Source: Aotearoamyces nothofagi (taxonomy: Eukaryota; Ascomycota; Leotiomycetes; Leotiales; Tympanidaceae). From it: DNA of 64,000 bases. Positions 31,845 to 45,457 of this stretch are shown here, one piece after another. The notes beneath the pieces were generated by a model. It had not been told where the DNA came from. It made no database searches and worked only from the letters and a program-made list of their open reading frames with translations. The DNA is taken from positions 62,001 through 126,000 of the forward strand of contig JADDTR010000019.1 of the NCBI GenBank assembly GCA_015345905.1. The letters are read 5' to 3'. Position 1 is the stretch's first letter; each line of letters opens with the position of its first letter. Made by a program: the position numbers and the translations under genes.

Positions 31845-34800
31845 CCCCCCCCCCCCTCCTCCCCCCCCAACCCCCCCCAAAAAAACGAAGACGGCACCCG
31901 GATCAAGCGGCAGAAAAACAGCGACGCGATCACAGCAGCACGTGGGGTTGACAATACAATACAGTACAATAGAGTACAGTGCAGTACAGTACAGCAAAAG
32001 GAGAGAGAGAGAAAGCGCACACAGTCGCGGCGGCCGGTAAGGGTTCCAATTTTTCCAATTTTCCAAATTTTTCCAAATGTTCCAAATTCTCCCTTCGAGA
32101 CGAGCAGAAAAACAGCAACAGAAAACAACAACAAGTCCTCGTGAGAGGCAGACCGACCGACCGGCCGGCCGGAGCCGGTTCCGTAGTCCGTCTTTTGTCT
32201 ATATTAAAACTAAAAAAAAACAGTTCCCCCTGCCCCCCCCCTAATACCCCAATACCCAAACCAGACCAGAAGACCAGACCAGACCAGCACTCAGAAAAAA
32301 AAAAAAAAAAAAAAAAAAGGGAGAGAGAATAGACGATACAGATTATATTACACACACACCCAGAACGAGGCAGAGAGAGCCCCGCTTTTTTCCTTCCAGA
32401 CCCTTTTGACGAGAGAACAAGAAGAAAAATGCGGCAGCCAGACAGGTATATTATGACAAAAAAATAAAAAATAAAAACACCGTGAACGAAATCAAAACAG
32501 AGAAACTTTTGATTGCCCCCCTTCCTTCCTTCCATTTTTCCCATCCCCTCCCCCTTCCATTCCCTTCCCAAATCTATTAGAAGAAAAAAAAAAGGAACAC
32601 CTGTTTCTTCACTTTTTTCCCTCTCTCTTAAAAACGCCTTGGGGAAAGAGGAACAAGAAAAGCAAAGACTTTTTTTTTTTGGGGTGGAAATGTGATTTGG
32701 TTTATTTTTTGGGGCCGGGTTTTCTTTGGAGAACGGATTATATATGTATGGATGGGTGGAATTAAATTGGTTGCGTGGTATGGATTAGATGAGATGGATG
32801 GATTAGACGGGAAGATAAAAAGTGTGGCGCGAGCCGGTTTGCTTGTAGTAGGTTGCAGGAGGCGTGAGCCAGTGTTTCTTTTTCTTTCTTCTCGCTGTAA
32901 AATGCTGTGCTGGGCTGGGTCGATGGATGTATCAGATGGATGGAAGCGGTTCTGTTGCTTCGCCATGTTCTTCGCTCTCGTTCATTAATCAATTTAATCT
33001 GCCCGTGTTTCCCCCATCAATCCATCAATCGATCTCCGCCCCGAGAATCCCTCCCCAGCGCCTCGGTCCAAGACCGCAGGGCAAATCGCCAGACGTTATC
33101 GCGGACCGCGGACCGAAGACCGACAGAGAGGCAAGGGGAAGCAAGGGGATTGATTGCGTGGGTCGCAGATCGGGGCGCCGGGATGCGGAATGCATGTTGC
33201 GAACAAGGAAAATTAAACTTTCTCCCCTTCCTCCTCCCTCCCAGGAAGAAGAAGGAAAGAAAAAAACCCAGGACCGGGAACCGAGAGATGTTGGCGAGAT
33301 GACGAGATGGACTAGACGGGATTTGGTGGAGATGGGGGGGACGGAAAAGGCGGGACAAGGACGGGAAATCCGAGGGACAGTAATTATTTTGCGATATGGG
33401 TTATTTCGTGACGGGGTCGTGTGTATTTTGGTACATGTACAGAGGATGCGACGAGATAGGAAATTTCGGCGTCGGGGGTGTGAATTATAATGCGGAGGTT
33501 TTGTTGTAACAGGAGGGCTGATTATTGCGAGGAGAGCATGGACGTCGTGCTTGTTGATCTGTGGTGTGAGTGCGCGGCGCGCGCAGGTAGGTGGACGCGG
33601 ATATAGGGGCGCGAGTGAGCGAGGGTGGAGTTGCGATGCGCGGTGATGCGACAAGCCGGGCAATCCAACCCTCCAAAGGCCCAAAGCCAGCTGGGGCCTC
33701 TCCCAACCCGAACCGCCATGCCGACGTCGACGGGAGGCAGATTCGTCTTATTTTGGCTTTGGCTTGGGAGGTTTCTGGACTCCCGTCGTGTCGTACGCGC
33801 CGCGGCCCATGTTGAAAGCAGGCATGTCTCTCGGAATCATATGTGACTTTTCTGTAGTCTGTAGAAATGGGCATCCAGCATCAGCTTTGGCTCTCTTGCA
33901 CAAGTGGGTTTGGAAGGGGGATGCGCTGCTTATGAGGAATCCGAGGGGGGCATGGGGGGGGAGGGACCTGACTCACGGATTCTGGCCCAGTGCTTCGGGG
34001 TGAGATGCCGCTGCTGGTTCCTGAGGGAGAGGCGTCCCGTGGAGAGAGGGTTTGCGACTTGCGTTGCTTGCTTATTCGAACGTTATCGCCAGGAGGCCCG
34101 GCTATTATATGTAGCAGAGTGGATTGCTGGACTTTTCTCCGACGGGCTGATCGGGGAACACGGAAACAGCGCGCGGCGAGAAGGAGAGGCTGCTGATTGT
34201 GGAAAGGCAGCGATTCAGTCAGGGTCGGGGATTGCGGAGTATGTATTCTATTAGAAGGCGTGCAGAGTATCAAATACCGGGCGCTCTGGCTGGTTTGTCT
34301 GGCGTCGGCGGGTGTCCTTTCTTGTCTGCGACAGTATGCGACGGCGCGGTTTGACAGCGGCGGTGATGAAGGACGAAGTGGAGCAGCCGTGCAGGAATGC
34401 AGCGTTAGGGCGGCTGTGTTGTCCGTGTCTGAGGTATAGGGGGAGGGAGGATATCGCAGCAGCAGCAGTCGCAGCAGCAGTCGCAGCAGCAGTTGCACTT
34501 GTAGTTGCCGCGGGCAGGGCGCAACAGGAGTTGGCGTGGCAGCAGGAGGAGCAGCAGCAGGAGCAGGAGCAGGAACAGGAGCGCAGGATGGCCGGAGTAT
34601 AGGAGCACAGTGGTTCTATCCAGAAAACGAGCAGCACGCCTTTTCTCTCCCTTCCGTCTCTCTTCTCTTCGCCCGATGGTACAGCACAGGAGGGTACAGG
34701 AGGGTGCAAGACGCAGCAGTCGGCAGTCGACGATGGCAGGCAGTCAAGCAGGCAGGAAAGAATGGGAGACTTCTCAGGGCGTAGTAAGGGGGCCGGCGAG

Positions 34801-35919
34801 AGGTGTCTTATAGACCTGCCGCCGGCAGAGCAGAGTCTCCGGCAGGGCCTCTAGCAACAGATTGCATGCCACGGGAGGTCTTTGAAAAGAGGGTAGCAGA
34901 TCTGCCTCCTCCGCGGCCCTGGCCCCTGGTGCTGCCGGGTCTTGGGGTCTTTTGGTCTCGGGCTCATCTCGTGGGCGGGTATGGGTATATGGGTGTATGG
35001 GTATATGGGTATATGGGTATAGTGCAATAGGGATGGGTGCAAGGAAGAGTAGCATGGCACGGCTGTCTCTCACCTGGGTTTCTTCGGGCTGTCTGCTTGG
35101 GTCTCGTCGTCTTGGTCTGCTTCTTCCTGTTCCCGTTCCCGTTCCTGTTCCTGTTCCTGTTCCTGTTCCTCCGCCTCTCTGTCCCCTTCCTTGGGTCGGG
35201 TCGGGGGGGAGGAGCCCTGGGATCAGCTTCCCTTCCCTTCCCTTCCGTAGCGTACACACCGCAGCGTAGCGTGCGATGATACCTGACCTGTGCTGTCTTG
35301 CGCTGCCCGGCGCTGTGTCTGTCCCTGCCCCTGCCCGTGTCCGTGTCCGTGCCAGTGTCTCGAAGGTTGAGTGAGTGCTGGGGCCCAGATGGCCTGTCGG
35401 TGGCCTGCAGAGCTGCAAGTAGAGGCTGGGCCGGTACCTGCGCCTATGCCGGGTGCTGTGCCCGGGTGCTGGGGAGGGCGGAAGGCAGAGGCGGCGGGAA
35501 GGGGGCAGAAAGGGCACAAGAGGCAGAAGAGAGAAGAGGCAGAAGAGGCAGAAGAGACGGTTTCCGCCTGAAGTGAGGGGAGGGAAGAGGGAAGAGGCCT
35601 GGGGAGAGAGAGAGAGAGGCGCTGGAGCAGAGAGAGAAGCCCTGTAGAAGCGGCCCTGCACTGGTAGAATCAGGCCCTGGAAGCCCTGGAGGAGAGGCCC
35701 TGTCGACCCTGTCGACCCTGTGCGCCCTGTCCGCCCTGTCCGCCCTGTCGCGCACCAGGTCAGCTCACTAAATCTCCCTAACCAGCAGCCCTGGCGGCGG
35801 GAACACCGGGGGTGCCAGCACCCTGCCAGCACCCTGCCAGCACCCTGCCAGCACCCTGCCAGCGCCCCGTCAGCGCCCCATCGACGCCTGGCCGACCGGC
35901 CGACAGCCCCGACCGGACC

Positions 35920-35951
<32 letters not shown>

Positions 35952-38898
35952 AGGCCGGGTCGGTCGCTACGCTACGCTACGCTACGCTACGCTCTGCTAC
36001 GAACCCAAGTTGCCGGCACTGGACCGCGCAAACGCGAGACCTTTGCCCCCTTGACACCCACTCCACCCAGATGTGGCCTGGGAGAGAGAGAGCGAGAGGG
36101 GGAGCGAGGGAGGGAGAGATGGAGAGAGGGAGAGGGAGGAGGGAATAGGCATACGATGCGATACGATGCGATACTGCAGCGTGTGGATGGAGGGAGGGAG
36201 GGAGGGAGGGAGAGAGAGGTTGTGCAGTGTGATGTGATGTGGACTGTATAGACATCGATCAGCGAGGTAGATGCTTTTCTGCTCTGGCGCTCGCTTGCTT
36301 ATTCTGCTTGCTTATTCTGCAAAAATGTATGAATATATATAACTAGTTATACACATACATATACATATAAATAAATATATAAATATATAAATATAAATAT
36401 AAATATAAAAAAACACAACACACCACGGTTCGCAGGTACGGGTAAGAAAAGCAGCGAGGGACGGGGACGTGATTGTACGGTGTCATATAAGATTTATTTA
36501 AATGATATCGAGATATGACGTGCTGTCTGTCTGTACGGTACGGTACGGTACGGTTTTTTTTTTTTAACTCCGTGCGCCTTTTTTCCCTTCCATCTGTCAG
36601 ATTATCTAGAAATCGAGGCTTGCATACGTGATATAGAGGGGGGGGGAGCGGACGCATCGGGAAGCGGAGGGGGCGGCAGGGGTGGGTTTGTTTGTCTGTT
36701 TGTTGGCGCGCAGAGAGAGAGAGAGTCGAATATGACACCTCACACTCGACTCTCTCCCTCCCTCCCCTTTCCTTTCTTTCTTTCCAGCTCTTGTTGGGTT
36801 GGGTCGATCTGTCCCGTAGGACGGGCTGCCAGGAGGTTGCCGCCGAGCTTACGTGGGAAGAAGGGAGCGGGTAGGGTAGAGAGATGCTATACCGGGCTGG
36901 GGGGGGGGGCGTGCGCAGCCTGTGTGAGGTTTTTGTTTGAGGCAAACGATGCTCATCAGAGGGTGGTTGATTTGATTTGGCTGCTTGCTTGCTTGATCGC
37001 TCGCTTGCTTGGCTTGGCTCGAGTCGGGATGATGGAATGGCGTGAATGGATAAGACTGAGTATAGCGAGCGGCTGGGTAAGTAAGACCAGACCACTGCAA
37101 TGAGGAATCGAGCATCAATCAGCCAGAGAGCCCGAGCAGCCAAGAAAACACCCCTTCCCCCCCCTTGGCAGGCGAGTCGAGTCTCCTGAGAAGTACCGCT
37201 CGTCGGCATCTGTGTCAGGCGGTCCTGCCTCCAGCCTGCAGTCCGTCTCGAGTCCGTCTCTGGTTTGGTGAGTCTCCGTCCGGCTGGCCTCTGGGCGGTC
37301 TAGCCTACATTGCTCCTCTCCACGCCCTCTCTCGACTGGGCCTCGGGAAGAAATAAGCTCTATACATTTCCTTGTTCCCGGCGTGCTTGCGTCTGTCCCC
37401 GACTCGACTCGACCCGACTCGACCTGACCCGGCTCCATAGCGATACAGTCGCGTCGCGATCTCTCTAGGCTCGCTGCAAGCTGCGGCGCGCAATCAAGGG
37501 GGGGGTTAGTGCTTGGGTGGGTGGGCGGACATGGATGGCGCATGGAACTGCTGCAGGAACAGAGAGCCAGCAGATCCCGGGGGGGCGGCATTCGGGAAGG
37601 GGAAGGGAAAGGGCCTGCATCAGCGGCAGAAACAAGGACGGAACAAAGAAAGACAATCGAGACAATGAGGCGGCGCGGCAAAAAGACGACACGACACGAC
37701 ACGACACGACACGGCGATGCTGAGTGAGTGAGAGGCCTCTCTGCATCTTTCTCGTCTGGCTTTCGGTCCGGCGGCTAAGGGCAGCGTGCGACTTGTGTGA
37801 TGAAAGGAGAGGCCCAGCGCCCGCCAGCCAGCTTGCCTGTCAGTCAGTCTATCAAGTCAAGTAAGTCAAGTCAAGTCAAGTCCGTCCTCTGGGATGCTTC
37901 GTATCGGGCCTTCCTTCCTTCCAAGCAACCCCATGAAGAAAGACTTGATGGCTACTGTGCTGTATTGGGTGAGCGAGCGCTGATATAATGCACCGTGTCA
38001 GTGTGTTACAGAGTAGTGACGGCGCGTATCGGCGTCGCATCCCATCGCATCGCATCGCGCTCGAAATAGACCTGGAGCCGTTGCAGACTTCAGCCCGACT
38101 CGAGTATCGTCCGGTAGTGCAGTGCAGTGCAGTGCAGTGCAGTGCAGTGTGGTGTAGTGTAGTGTAGCGTATGTAGTGTATACAGCGCAGTGCAGTGTAT
38201 ACAGTGCCGTGCAGTGTATCCTGTAATGCGATAGACATCAGAAAGGGCGCGTTCGTCCGAAGAAAAAGCACTGTTGCAGGGCGTCGGCCTGGATGGACAG
38301 TGGGTGCATATGGGTGGAGGGGGTGGGCGGGTGAGCTGGCTGGCCATGCTGTGTACTGGCTGTGTACTGTATGCTGGCTGTATGCTGGCTGTATGCTGGC
38401 TGTGTACTGTATGCTGGCTGGGAACGGTTACTCATTCCTCCACAGGGAGCGAGACAGAGGACAGAGCGAGTATAGAGAGTATCGGTACTGGCAGCCAGCT
38501 GCTTCAATTGCTTCGGTCGTTCAGTTGCTTCAGTCGTTGTTCTGCTGCTGCTCAGTCTTCACCTTTCTCCCCGGGCCCTGGCCATGGCCATCGTACTCGG
38601 CTCGCTGTCACATTAATCCCTATTCTACCCATTCTATCTATCCTCTAATCCTCTATCCTGGCTTGCCATATATACAGCACCCTGCGTCCAGCACACAGGT
38701 GCATACACCATACGTCCACAAAACCTACACAGGAAGGCTCATCATCGCCGTCACTCCTCGCAAATCTTCTCCCATACTCGACCACCTAATATTAGGTTTC
38801 CTCCTTTGATCTGTGCATGATGCAATCAATGGACAATGAATGTATCGGGCCGTCGCATAACACACCCCAGCCATGCTCGCATCTGTCCTGTCCTGTCC

Positions 38899-38899
<1 letters not shown>

Positions 38900-38974
<75 letters not shown>
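38900..38974. repeat. (TGTC)n microsatellite
   Basis: About 18 units of tgtc, preceded by tgtcctgtcctgtcctg and followed by diverged actg units. Confidence 0.95.
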
Positions 38975-38976
<2 letters not shown>

Positions 38977-41076
38977 ACTGACTGACTGCCTGTCTGACAC
39001 GATCAGATAACCATCATAGCTGAGTCTCTAACTGCCTAGGCTTCCAGGTTTAGTTTGCCTGCAAGACGGCCCTTCCTTATCATCGTCTGGTGCGAATGAT
39101 TGTGACGTCCCGAGCGGCAGGTCTGTCTCGCATGCACAGAAGGTCTCTGATCCTGAAAGGAAGCTCGGTAGAATGTGATCCTGGCTGGCAGAGATGTGGA
39201 TGATGTGGATACTGTGGATAATGTGGATGCGGATGTGGAAGAGCGGAGATTACTTGTCAAGGACCCAGGCACTTGGGACAGCACTTGGGACGGCACCAAA
39301 CGCCTCTCAAATGGGAATCCGTGACAGCCATGGCAGCAACAGCCAGGACGGCCTTGAAGCCTCCTGGCATGGTTGCTTACATGGGACATGGTTTTACTGC
39401 AGACATGGTCGGGAGAGCCAGGGCTGCTTTTCTCCGTAGCCCAGCATGCGGTACACGAATGATATATGGATCAGGAAGCGGGATGCCGTGGAAGCTTCAT
39501 CCCGGGAGCCGCAAATGATGGCTTGGATGGATACGGACTCCAACTCCGTACTACTCTGTAGCTACATACGCCTGTGCAAGTCTCCCTGTCTAGCATACAT
39601 TGGGCCAAGTAGCTCTCAAGGGAAGCTGTTTCGACCATCTCGAAACATCCTCACGTGGACTAGGCTACCCCGACACTGTCAGGACCGAGAAAAAGGAAAG
39701 ATGCCAGAGATTGTGTCGATTGCTTAGGGCATCGAAACAAACCCTTAGATCCATCCCGATCCTGTATCGCAGTGTGCTCCCGTATTGTATGTTCCTGTAC
39801 TCTACGTTAGGGACCTGTCGAACCGATAGATTCTGCGGGAAGGAAGGCTGCATTATCCTCATCAATAATCCCGCGACATTCGAATTGATTAGCTACTGAT
39901 GATAACACGCAAATTATACGAACGCCGGATCTCATTGCTGCTCCCACAATTCCACAAATGAATAATGGCATACGAAACACGGCGCGCCTGGAATAGATCG
40001 GGAAATCCGACGGAGAAGAAAGATAGCTGGCATTGACGGCATCCGACCAGGGGTAAGAGCACCGTAACAGCCTCCGGAACATCTCCTTCTCTCCCCGGCA
40101 TCAAGCCTCGTGGCACAGAGCATTCCGCAGGGAGCTAGATACCAAAGGCTGCAGACTCCCATGCAAGCACGCGCTTCCGGGCGTCAAATCCTTGGGGATG
40201 GCTACCAGACAGTTCGCAGTGTGGGTCACACCATACTCACTGAGGGCTTTTTCGCAGATACTTCGTATCCTCAGATGAGAGAGTTTATTATGGAGAAATG
40301 ACACCGCCGGCATGGCTCGGTGTGGGTACACACAGGACAGAGGGACAAAGCAACGAACTCCTTTCCACGGCTTTCGTTCGTGTTTCACCCTCCTAGCCTC
40401 CAACCTCCCTCCCGGCAAACCCAGAATCCCGAAAGACGCGTGCCTCTCAATTTTGATAGTGAAGATCTTCGTCAGATCTCACATGTCTGTTGGGGTCCCG
40501 GGAAGATTACTTGTCTTCCCGAAACCCTCACCTTCCTGCTTTCGGGAGCGCGCCTTTCATGGGATATGCTGGGAAGTATCGTAAATCGTAATCTGAAATG
40601 AGGAAAGGCTTTTTTCTTGCCTCCTCTGTCTCTGGTGAGCCGCAAGCTGTGCCGAAGACCTGGGACTCAGTGGGCCTTTAGGGGGGAGGTGGCAGGGGAT
40701 GACTACTGTAGCTGAGAAGGTTGCCTGGTTGATGGGAATATCCTGATCTTTCCCTGAGACTCCGGGAGAGTAGGGTTTTCACCTGAATCCACTCATTTGA
40801 GTTTTGTCAATTTTGGTGCTTGACCGAGGTCTGTCTGCTAGACCAACTCGTGATTAAGATGCTTCTACTGTATTGCTGTGCTCTCAATCGTATAAGGAGT
40901 AAATAACACATACACCACTCGCACCAAGGTCAGTCTCGAGTTTGACCAAAGTCTTCACAACTGCAGTTTCAAAAGACACGCTCCAGATCACAACCTCTAG
41001 ATTAGATAACATCTTATCAATGTGAAATCCAATCTTCATCCCATCTCCTTTGCACAGCATGGCTCTCTTCTCCTTT

Positions 41077-41082
41077 CACGTG
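41077..41082. promoter_or_regulatory. CACGTG E-box upstream of OPI3
   Basis: The sequence ctttCACGTGgta lies about 135 bases before the OPI3 start. Yeast phospholipid genes including OPI3 are driven by Ino2/Ino4 bHLH dimers at ttcacatg (UAS-INO) sites; this site has the ttcac half and a bHLH core, so it is a candidate, not proof. A second UAS-INO-like string, caatgtgaaat, lies at about 41018. Confidence 0.4.
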
Positions 41083-41216
41083 GTAAATGGTAAACGGCAA
41101 ATGCCGCTCGCTTCCGACGTCATCCACTTCTCGGAATAGCCTCAAGTGCGCAACCCCATAGCAGCTCCAGCACAACGCCCGCTCTCTGTGTCGTCTTCGT
41201 TCTTTGAGATAGCACC

Positions 41217-42027
41217 ATGTCGTCGCTGTTAGACTGCACCAAGGACGTCGTCGATTTCGACCAGAAGAGCCTTGCCAGTCAGTGCACTCCTTTTACCCCA
41301 CATAATCCCCACCTCCTGCTTGTCGTGCTGACAGCTCGTTATAGTTGCCGCGGCCGCAATTGCCTTCAACCCTATCTTCTGGAAGTAGGTCTAATCCCTC
41401 CATCTGTCCCGCTGCAAGCTCCAACCCAAGGTACTCCTGCTAACACCTCTCCAGCACCATCGCCCGCCAAGGTCCGCTCATCTACCCTTTCCCCCCCCTC
41501 TCCACATCATCTAACCGACCCCAGAATACCACAACAAGGTCCTCACGAAGCTCTTTGGCGGCAACTCGCGTCTGGCCTGCTACGGCCTCGCCGTTGTAAT
41601 CTTCAGCATCGGTATCATCCGCGACTTTCTCTACGAGCGCGCTCTGCGCGAACAGCCCTCGCACGCGCTCCTCGAGTCAGATTGCGCGAAATGGTTGTCC
41701 TACGGCCTCATCGCCGGCGGCAACCTCCTGGTGGGCTCCTCCATGTGGGCTCTCGGCGTCACGGGGACCTATCTCGGTGACTATTTCGGCATCTTGATGG
41801 ATCGTCGGGTGACGAGCTTCCCATTCAGCGTCACCGATGCGCCGATGTATTACGGCTCTACGCTGTCCTTTCTCGGCACGGCGATCCTGTTCGGGAAGCC
41901 TGCTGGCGTATTGCTGACGCTGGAGGTGCTGCTTGTTTATCTTGTAGCGCTGAGGTTTGAGAACCCCTTCACGGCTGGCATCTACACGCGCAGAGAGGAG
42001 AAGAGAAGCGCGAAGAAGACATCCTAG
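41217..42027 (+). CDS. OPI3: Phospholipid N-methyltransferase, Opi3/PEMT type
   Basis: ER membrane enzyme that carries out the last two SAM-dependent methylations from phosphatidyl-monomethylethanolamine to phosphatidylcholine. Four exons, 41217-41277, 41345-41384, 41455-41471 and 41525-42027, total 621 nt (206 residues, equal to the yeast protein). Exon 2 is 40 nt and exon 3 only 17 nt. The first three must be joined to give the family N-terminus VDFDQKSLAIAAAAIAFNP and IFWNTIARQEYHNKVLTKLF. Several hydrophobic helices follow (CYGLAVVIFSIGIIRDF; LSYGLIAGGNLLVGSSMWA), then the family block GVTGTYLGDYFGILMD, PMYYGSTLSFLGTAI, GKPAGVLLTLEVLLVYLVA, the end FENPFTAGIYTRREEKR and a lysine-rich KKTS tail that could retain it in the ER. 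The upstream in-frame reading without splicing gives no family match. Confidence 0.93.
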
Positions 42028-43434
42028 TCGGCTTCTAGCTATCCGGCCATGCCTCCAATGCTTGCCTCTATAGAACTCCAAAAGGGGTCCAGCTGGTGCG
42101 TTGATCAGATGGCCATGAGTGCAGATGGGCATTAGCGAGTGTGCAGATGAAAAGTCCACAGGAGGCAAAGGCAGATGTAGAAAGGAGGCCTCGAAGAGAA
42201 AGGCATGTTTAACAAGGAAAAGGAAAATAAAAAGACAGGGACAATCCAGCATATATTAATCCACGATAGATAGCATTCAACATACAGAAAAAGAGAGAGA
42301 GAGCACGCAGTTCACATATCAACTTTGTAACGAGACGAAGATAGAAATAGAATCCAATGCCGGAAAAATCAAAAAAATTCCCAATCTACACTCGCGAAGT
42401 CGCAATAACGTCCGTCTTCTCTGGGTCTTTCTCCTGGCGACCTCTAGTCAAGTTCCTATATCCTCACAGCCTTCAGATCTCTTCTCGACGTTGCCGTATT
42501 GCGTACATCATTTCGCACACACATATATATATATATACAAAAAAATGACAAAACATTGTTTGCAAAAAATCGACATGTCCAGCTCGTCGTACGCGCCGGG
42601 ATCTCTTCTCTTCTCTCTTCTCTTCTCTTCTCTTCTCTCGCTCGCGCTGTGTATACGGTACGGACGCAACCAGTAAAAAAAGCCAGGCAAGTGGCGCTCC
42701 GCTGGCCCTCCGGGGGCTGCTGCCGCAGAGGCCGGATAATTGGGAGATTGGGAATTGCCTGCCTGCCTGCCTGCCTGTCTTGCTCTGTTGGATTTCTTGG
42801 TGAGGGGGGGGCATGCAGGAGGAGGGGGAGATCTCTACTTTAGATAGATAGATAGGGTGGAGGACAGATAGATAGATTGGTAGATAGGTAGGTAGGTAGG
42901 TAGGTAGGTAGATTGACGGACAGATAGATAGACTGGTATATCTAACATCTATCATCTATCATCTGTCGCCATCATCTATCACCATTACTATCAACAAGAA
43001 CATCATCAGCGTGTGCATCAAACGCGGCGAGAGAGCAATTTTTTTTTTATGAAACACAGCGAGGAATCCTATATTATGCGTGGAGGCAGTGGCGGTAGGA
43101 CGCGTCGACGTCTTATAGACACGGTGACGTTGGGATGAATCGACATCGATCGGTATTAGCATCAGTCAAGACACAGTTGGACGGGTAAGATGCAATTCCT
43201 AAAATATGGTATTTGATTCTCTATGCACAGGGAAAGAAAAGCCTGCGCTTGGAATAACAATGTGTGAGGTACCTACCTAGATACCTAGATAGGTCTGAGA
43301 GGTAACTCGTGCCATCAACTATGCTCATCCCCCCCTCAAGACCATGGGATGTCTTCGATAATGAATAAACGCCATAACTGCACTGCTGTCCTGCAATCTC
43401 AGCCCAAGTCTGCATCCCATGTTTTCTTTTACTT
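42028..43434. other. Convergent gene-free region with dispersed repeat copy and GATA/TAGG satellites
   Basis: Between OPI3 and TAF4. It contains an (AG)n run (42291-42302), a TA tract near 42524-42535, copy 4 of the dispersed GC-rich repeat, and TAGA/TAGG tetramer runs at 42841-42935. No coding sequence supported. Confidence 0.6.
42681..42733 (+). repeat. Dispersed GC-rich repeat, copy 4
   Basis: Same orientation as copies 1 and 2 and 12 kb away: agccaggcaagtggcgctcc, followed by the identical core through gccgcagaggcc. Similarity stops sharply after the core. Confidence 0.9.
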
Positions 43435-45457
43435 TTACTTTTGCTGTGGCTGTGGCTTTGGCTTGACCTGATCTAACCATGCATACGAGCTCTGTAGAGA
43501 TTTCCTTTCTCTTCCATCATTTTCCAGCACAGCAATCCAGTCTCTCAACTGTATAACACGGTTGACCTCTGAGTCTTCGCGATGTCCACCCATCTTGTTT
43601 CTGCTTTCTGCTGTGGTGGGGAATCTGGTCTTTTCACCTACACCAATGTTTCCGCTAGGCGTGCCAGGTAGATCCGTGTTGATCTTGCTCGGTGTGTTTG
43701 GTCCACTTCCTCCTCCACCTGTCATCCAGCTGTACTGCTTCTTCTTCTTACTACCGAAGAGAAATGTTGCGGTTGTTGCATTGGCTTGAGCATGACTGTC
43801 AACGACACTTTGCTTGCCTTTATCCTGCTTTTCCCTCTCCTTCTTGGTCAAAGGCTTGTTGGAAGGTTCGGGAGCTACAGATCCGGGCGTGCCAGGAGCG
43901 ACTGAGCTGGAACGTGGAGCACCCTTTTCTCGAGCCTCACGCTTCGCGCGACGTGCCTCTTCGAAATCACGTTCAATATCCCCTGCTTTGCGAATAGCCT
44001 TGGCCAACTCATTTGTATAGGTGACCGTTCCTGTGGGTGTTTTGGCACCATCAGATACAGGGGTTGGTAGCCTATTACCAGATGAGAGCGAACCTGGGGA
44101 ATGTTAGCTTTGAAAACGACTAAAGCACAGAGTAAACCATACGCTTAGGAGGGATGGTAAGTGGGCTGACAGCGCTCTCCCATCCGCTGCGAGGAGCATC
44201 ATCAGCGACAACAGTACCAGACGAAGCAGCTGTAGGTTCCGCGACTGTTGCCCATTCCTTTGGAATGACTGCGTGAGATCCGGCTCGCCGACCTTTAACC
44301 AATGCGACCGTTTCCTCGAGCAAGATACGGATGCGCTGGTTTGTCGCTAGAGACATCAGGGCAAGCTGATCTGCGAGTGCTGTATCTGCGGGAAGGAACC
44401 CTCCACTCGTAACAGACATAGCACCTTGAGGTCCAACTGCCGTCCGAACATTGACCTCTCCTCGAAACTCCGAAGGTAGTTTTAGCTGTGGCATTTTACC
44501 TGCTGGGTCAGTGTTCAAAACGAGTCCATTCTCCCGAGCAATCTTATCCATTCTGTTCCACAAGGCCGATACTTGTACATGTGGATGACTCAATTCATGC
44601 TGTCTGGATCGTGCAAGGTTGTGTGCTGCATCTGCCCAAGCGCGGTCGGCCGCTTTCTTCTCAAGTTGCTCCTGGGTAGCCTTGTCAGTAGGCAGTCCAG
44701 GCTGGTTGGCAGGGCCTGCGCCATAGAACGAGTTCTGATCTCCAGGTTGGAACTGAGTAAAACCATGACCAGTTGGCACTGTACCAGCTTGAGAGAAAGC
44801 CGGCTGCGAATTATAGGAAGCAGTATGGAAGCTCATTGCAAAGCTCTCTTCAGCACGAAGATCAACTCCTGCATTTGCTAGAACATCCATCTGATCATCA
44901 TTCTCTTTCTCGGGTGGCTTTGAAGGCGGGCCCATCATTCCTTGTCCCTGAGGAGGCATATTGTAGTTGGGCTGAAACTGGGCGTTATGCTGGATGTTAT
45001 GGGCGTTATGTTGGATGTTATGGGATAGACCGTTTGTGGGTAAACCGTTTAATGGTAGGCCGTTCTGTGGTAGGTTATGTGGAGGATAGTTAGGTGGGTG
45101 GTTTTGTGGAGGTACGTTCGGAAGGCTAGGGAGGCTAATACCAGGCGTTGTACTGCCAGGCGTCGTATTGCCGTTGGAGTAAGGTGTATTGTAGATGCCT
45201 TGTGGAAGGGATATGTTGCTGAAGTGAGGTGATGCAGTCGTTGATGAGGGCGCGGTCGTACTAGGACTCATGCCATAAGGAGACTGAACATAAGGAGAGC
45301 CTGGTTGCGAACGCGGATCCGGCGAGAGACGTTGACGCTTGTTGGGAGGTAACGGGAAAGGCTGAGGAGTCCCAGGCGATATAGCAGACTGAGGAGGGGA
45401 GAAAGGCCTCTGCTGCGCCTGGTACTGCTGTTGTGCCATTGCGTTTGGTTGCGCCAT
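43435..45457 (-). CDS. TAF4: TFIID subunit 4 (TAF4)
   Basis: TBP-associated factor 4 of TFIID, a histone-fold protein pairing with TAF12 in RNA polymerase II initiation. Exons 45457-44143 and 44093-43435 (phase 1) give 657 residues. The N-terminal 220 residues are Pro/Gln/Asn/Ser-rich and disordered, with a small repeat NGLPLNGLPTNGLSHN and HNIQHNAHNIQHNA. The TAF4 C-terminal domain begins around residue 360: TALADQLALMSLATNQRIR then LLEETVALVKGRRAGSH, the histone-fold helix region. The end has RDWIAVLENDGRERKSLQ and SSYAWLDQVKPKPQ, the conserved C-terminal helix of the family. The GTG-led extension upstream of 45457 was not used. It diverges from YSH1. Confidence 0.9.

Noticed and set aside
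34774-35952. 392-codon minus-strand ORF
   Set aside because: Made of translated tandem repeats (GTGTGT, HPYTHIPI); no family resemblance.
38900-38974. Possible CRISPR-like or telomere-like array
   Set aside because: Plain (TGTC)n microsatellite without spacers; not a telomere motif.
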